Below, piece by piece: positions 21,476 to 25,000 of a stretch of 25,000 nt of DNA. The DNA comes from Botryococcus braunii (lineage: Eukaryota; Chlorophyta; Trebouxiophyceae). Positions within the stretch are counted from its first letter, which is position 1; each line of letters starts with the position of its first letter. The notes beneath the pieces were generated by a model that did not search any database, was not told where the DNA came from, and worked only from the letters and a program-made list of their open reading frames with translations. The translations under genes and the position numbers were made by a program. Location: contig MVGU01001288.1 of assembly GCA_002005505.1 (NCBI GenBank), positions 127,501 to 152,500 of the forward strand, written 5' to 3'.

Positions 21476-22429
21476 CAGGAGATTGTAGAAGGTCTGGACC
21501 CGTGCCTGTGTTGGAGAATATGGTGTTCGAGTGAACACTGCTTATACCATAAAATTGATCCTAGGTATACCTTAAGTAAACTGTACTCACAGGCTTCAGA
21601 TTCGTAGGACCTTGCAACGCAAGATTTCATACACCGCCCTCCTTAAAAGAAAAATTTCTCTCTCCGCCCTATCTCCCCGTTCCTCGCCCCTCCCCCACCC
21701 ACTCATAGGGTAGACGGCATTCGGCATGCTGGTGGTGGGTCCCGCCCCCGGGGGGCGGGGGGGGGGGGGGGGGGGGTCACTGTTTTTAGATGAGCATATT
21801 GACGCCTTAACAGAAATTCCCATTTTACCCTTTTCCTGCTGGGGAAGAGGCAGAAGAAGAACATCCTGTTCCTCTTTTTCTTGTAAATCCTTCTAGGCAT
21901 GCCAAGAAACAATTGCGCAAAAAACAATATGAGGATGATGTTGTCTCTCTTGTCTGGTTGCCGGCGGTTGCATCTCGTTATGCGCATAGCGCTAAACGAA
22001 CACGGTTCACGGATTAGGTATACTTGACTTTTCGGTTTCCGTCGCCCCCACTATGGTAGGGATCAGCCCTTCACAGAAAAGAAACATAAGGCCATCCCCT
22101 TTGGAGGATTGGCGGAACCTGCCCCAATTCCGGCAAAAGGCAGGCGCAATGGAAGGCGGAAAAGGCAGATGACAGGGAAGGGCGAGGCAGTATGGGTAAA
22201 GAAGACGGCAGGACAATGAGCGTTCAATATGTAGCCAACTAGAGTCGCTTAGCAGTTGGGAGAGTGAGGTAGTTTTGCAATGCGCTAGTTACAAATTTGT
22301 GAAGCGTTTGAAGGTGTTGTTGCGACAGAAACGTTTGTAGAGATCGAGGGGAAAGTGTCGAGGGGAAGCCGGGCTGTAAAGTATTGGCCCATATGTAGTT
22401 AAGGAAGGCCAGTAAGGAGAATAACATAT
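21476..22429 (+). other. Unassigned; possible upstream exons of the next gene
   Basis: Contains a G run (about 21757-21776). An open plus-strand stretch 21814-22017, after an AACAG acceptor-like site, includes EEHPVPLFLVNPSRHAKKQL and DDVVSLVWLPAVASRYAHSA before a TAG. A second frame about 21991-22167 includes GISPSQKRNIRPSPLEDWRN. I recognise no family and cannot splice them confidently to 22430. Confidence 0.2.
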
Positions 22430-22550
22430 ATGGAGACAAGGATGACAAACCAGAAACGGTATGAAGATCGAGAACGTGTGAGCGAAAGAAAAGAGAGAGC
22501 GGAATACAGGAAGAAATCGAAGGTTGGCATCGGCAGAGATGCGAAAGCAG
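22430..22550 (+). CDS. Unknown gene, exon 1 (charged N-terminus)
   Basis: ATG at 22430, with an in-frame TAA at 22400-22402 upstream. 40 codons plus one base to the donor GCAG|GTGAGG. Rich in Arg, Lys and Glu. An upstream exon cannot be excluded. Confidence 0.4.
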
Positions 22551-23568
22551 GTGAGGGGGTGCGAGGGATGGATGGGAAGGGCTAGAGAGTTATGAATCGA
22601 AGTAAATGAAAGCGTGAGAAGGAGGTGAAGAAGGGACGGGATTGTTGAGCAGGAGGCAGTGTGGAGAGGGTAGTGACGGACCTGAGGGAGTTGAAGGAGA
22701 GCGGAGTGAAAGTGGCGGTGGAAATTGCGTTTGTCGACAGCCACATGTATTCCGAGCCCGGGAACAGCGCTCCAAATTGGAGCTGTGATTATTGGGTCGG
22801 GTCTGAAGAGTTGTATGTGGATGATCTGAAGAGGCCAGCCATATACGTCTTGGGGGACAGGTTTGGAAACTGCATTGCCTTTCATGTACCTGCTGGAGAG
22901 TACCGTGAAGATGTGCGGGCGAAATTACCGCGTTCGTTGAGATACAGAAGTAGAGACTGTTACCGGCTGGGGAATGTGGTTGTGGAGAAAGATGGCTGTC
23001 CGAGGTGCGATGGATGCTGGAGGTTTTGGTGTAGATAGGTGAGCATGTGTGAAGCAGGGAACATGAGAAGATGACATATACGTCTTGGGGGAGCAGGGCC
23101 GTGGGAAGGACTGGTTTTGTCTTGACGGTGAGTAAAACAGCGGGGGATGGCCCGTGATTGAAGCGATCCCAGAGTTCGAATACCATCCGCCATACACGCG
23201 CACGTTGAGTGCGTTGCAGAGGTCCACAGGCCCTATGAACCTCTGCAATCTCCATGGAACTCCAATTTCTGCCAGCTGGGGCAGAAATTGGAGTTCCATA
23301 ATGGGTGGTGGGAAGATGGGAAGCTTATTGTGGAGGACAGGTGAGATGCACTTGGAATGCTGGGATCGGCAAAGTTGGAATGGGAGAATGTGAGTGAGGA
23401 TGATGAGAAGAGCGGATGTGAGGACTGACAATGGAGGAAAAGATGAATGGGTGGAGGGTGTGGGTGTGCAGGTTCAGCGACCTGGGGGTGTACCCCATGT
23501 ATCACAACTTGGTGGAGGAAGGAACGATTCGGAAGAATGGCAAAAGCTCGTCGGGTAGCGATGAATGA
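22430..23568 (+). CDS. Probable multi-exon gene; C-terminal part Agenet/Tudor-like (tentative)
   Basis: Proposed exons: 22430-22550, 22653 to about 22903-23038, about 23071-23127, 23220-23340 and 23472-23568 (TGA). Three introns (102, 92 and 131 nt) start GTGAG, end CAG and keep phase (1,1,2). The N-terminus is highly charged (KRYEDRERVSERKERAEYRK); exon 2 has RVVTDLRELKESGVKVAVEI and IYVLGDRFGNCIAFHVP; exon 3 has DIYVLGEQGRGKDWFCLD; exon 4 has EVHRPYEPL and LGQKLEFHNGWWEDGKLIVE. The HNGWWEDG pattern resembles Agenet/Tudor domains of plant chromatin and RNA-associated proteins; that is a motif impression only. The exon 2-3 junction is unresolved because the exon 2 frame ends in TAG directly before a good GTGAGC donor. 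The ATG at 22430 may not be the true start. Confidence 0.45.
22653..23038 (+). CDS. Unknown gene, exon 2 (3' limit uncertain)
   Basis: Acceptor GAGCAG| at 22652, phase 1. The open frame continues to the TAG at 23036-23038, including YRSRDCYRLGNVVVEKDGCP. The real end may be earlier: phase-compatible donors are GTGAAG at 22904, joining 23068 or 23071, or GTGCGG at 22911, joining 23096 after GAGCAG. Confidence 0.4.
23071..23127 (+). CDS. Unknown gene, exon 3 (5' limit uncertain)
   Basis: DIYVLGEQGRGKDWFCLD up to the donor GACG|GTGAGT, phase 1. The start could be 23068, 23071 or 23096. ATATACGTCTTGGGGGA is shared with exon 2, so IYVLG(D/E) occurs twice. Confidence 0.4.
23215..23299. repeat. Adjacent pair of hairpins across a splice acceptor and coding exon
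   Basis: TGCAGAGGT (23215-23223) pairs with ACCTCTGCA (23239-23247). Six bases later a 20-bp perfect stem, 23254-23273 with 23280-23299 and loop AGCTGG, follows. The proposed acceptor AG at 23218-23219 is inside the first stem. Confidence 0.95.
23220..23340 (+). CDS. Unknown gene, exon 4 (Agenet-like segment)
   Basis: Acceptor GCGTTGCAG| (phase 1) to donor GACAG|GTGAGA (phase 2). Encodes HRPYEPLQSPWNSNFCQLGQ and KLEFHNGWWEDGKLIVED. A perfect 20-bp-stem hairpin lies inside the coding sequence. Confidence 0.5.
23472..23568 (+). CDS. Unknown gene, exon 5 (C-terminal)
   Basis: Acceptor GTGTGCAG| at 23471; G completes Arg; reads FSDLGVYPMYHNLVEEGTIR and a Ser-rich end to TGA at 23566-23568. Confidence 0.5.
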
Positions 23569-23601
23569 GGGAAGACAGGTGCGCACTAAACACTTGACCC
23601 T

Positions 23602-23603
<2 letters not shown>

Positions 23604-23646
<43 letters not shown>

Positions 23647-23661
23647 AAGAGAGAGAGAGAG

Positions 23662-23738
<77 letters not shown>

Positions 23739-23744
23739 GAGAGA

Positions 23745-23801
<57 letters not shown>

Positions 23802-23829
23802 GAGAGAGGAGGAGAGAGGAGAGAGAGAG

Positions 23830-23868
<39 letters not shown>
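23604..23868. repeat. Composite (GA)n-(G)n-(GA)n tract
   Basis: Interrupted GA repeats, a G run of about 54 bp (23747-23800), then GA repeats again. It starts about 35 bp after the stop of the unknown gene. Same design as 4842-5172. Confidence 0.9.
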
Positions 23869-23966
23869 TGGTGATGGTATTCATATATTTCGGGGCTGTA
23901 GTATGTTTCGGGTGGGTGCTGTAGTATGTGGTGGGAGTGGGGTAGTAGAGGGGGTGGTGTAGTCAC

Positions 23967-24022
23967 AGACACACATATACACATGCACACACACATAGAC
24001 ACACCCACACACGCACACGCAC
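23967..24022. repeat. (CA)n-rich microsatellite
   Basis: Irregular CACACA/CACGCA run followed by a short GA run near 24030. Confidence 0.85.
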
Positions 24023-24109
24023 GACGATCGAGAGAGAGAGAGCGGGGAGTGAAAAGGAAGAGAGTTCAACGCGCGCAAGCGTGGGCATTGGTATGGGGGT
24101 ATGCATGAA

Positions 24110-24720
24110 CTGTTATGAGTGATGATGGTTACGAGGGTGTGTGGAACGGTGCAGGCGCTGTGTTCACAAGGTTGGGCAAGCTGGTGGCACAAAGTCAAAG
24201 TGGAAAATCAGCAACGTATGGGGTGGGGGGCCACGCCGCAAAATCCCATCTTTCCGGGTGATTTAGAGGGCGTAGGACAGCTTCCGGACTTGGGAGCTAC
24301 ACCGCATCTCCACGGAGCTGAACTGAATCGGTGGCATTATTATATGCCTGCCTTGGATCTCTTGCGCGTGCATGGCGTTACCCGCGCGTCCCATTATGAG
24401 CCTCCCAGAGGGCATCCAAGGCTGTCAGCCCCCGACATCCGAAAGGCATGTATTGCACAGTTGTAGCATAGAAGTAAAAGTGCAGAAAGTGTGTCGTGCT
24501 TTGTGCCACACACTTCACATGTGACATGTACATTTGCAAATGCAATCAACATAGCCAATATTACAAGTGACACATTGGGTAGCGCAAAGCGGTTCTGGAC
24601 ACGTCTGGAGTTTGAGGGGTTAGTAAAAAAGGTGGTAATGGAAAGAGCTGTAGAACTGTTCACAAAGGGATGGAAGGCTCCAAAACAGATTTTGTCATAC
24701 GACAATGCCATTCCCTGATT
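24110..24720 (+). other. Open frames of unknown status
   Basis: ATG at 24115 opens a short frame (MSDDGYEGVWNGAGAVFTRL, ending TGA near 24262). An overlapping frame runs to 24466 (WHYYMPALDLLRVHGVTRAS), and a third ends at 24718 (EGLVKKVVMERAVELFTKGW). They cannot all be real; one could belong to a gene running off the window. No family recognised. Confidence 0.2.
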
Positions 24721-25000
24721 GTTATCCAGCCATTCTATCCCTACTTTATGCATATGGAAGTATGCATTTATAACTAATCCATGAAAGTGTCACTGCCTTG
24801 GGACGAGTTGAGCCATCTGTGTAAATGCGGTACAAAGGAAAGTATGTGTCTTGCTTTCCTCACCTACTCTGGATGTTGAGTATGTCAACACGGCATTATC
24901 TGAGCCGTGCTGTGTTCTTCATGGAGCGGTAGCGCTTGGAAAAAGACATGATGGAGGGGGGTGCAAACAGCAAATGAGGGAGGGTAGCAAAAAAAGGATA
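24721..25000. other. Unassigned window end
   Basis: No gene or repeat recognised. Confidence 0.4.

Noticed and set aside
22289..23255. Two long minus-strand frames (198 and 221 codons)
   Set aside because: They lie opposite the plus-strand exons, are rich in Ser, Pro and His as expected from the complement of purine-rich sequence, and have no motif or splice support.

Overview
The window is nuclear DNA of a green-lineage eukaryote. Two recognisable genes are split by GT-AG introns, and their proteins resemble the plant versions: a plant-type DYRK protein kinase (DYRKP) and a membrin-type Golgi SNARE. Introns are long (about 0.1-2 kb) and loaded with (CT)n, (GT)n, (CA)n, (GA)n and poly-G tracts and many unrelated minisatellites. 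This would fit a repeat-rich streptophyte alga such as a characean; that assignment is inference from gene similarity and intron style. Nothing bacterial, plasmid-like or viral was seen.

Layout: 2-7852 (+) holds seven exons of a DYRKP-type kinase whose 5' end lies before the window. Its kinase domain can be followed from the glycine loop to the stop codon, with consistent splice phases. Each of its larger introns holds one or more private tandem repeats (periods 84, about 48, 17, 29 and 43 bp). 7853-15757 is about 8 kb with no gene I can support. It carries short tandem repeats, long poly-T tracts and a striking set of short perfect palindromes, often in adjacent pairs. 15758-19175 (+) holds six exons of membrin. 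The last one found has an apparent one-base loss, and the small exon for the C-terminal membrane anchor was not located. 19176-22429 is mostly unassigned and includes the second copy of a MITE-like element whose first copy is in the kinase gene's first intron. 22430-23568 (+) is a probable third gene with short introns (about 90-130 nt). Its 3' part encodes an Agenet/Tudor-like segment (tentative), and one internal junction is unresolved. 23569-25000 holds a (GA)n-(G)n-(GA)n composite tract and open frames of unknown meaning.

The genes look like independent housekeeping loci rather than a functional cluster: a regulatory kinase, an ER-Golgi fusion factor and a possible chromatin or nuclear protein. 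The most interesting non-genic signals are the paired perfect palindromes (34, 24 and 18 bp, plus a 20-bp-stem hairpin inside a predicted coding exon), the MITE-like family, and the repeated poly-G/GA composite structure. Long simple repeats are exactly where assemblies fail, so their lengths should not be taken literally.
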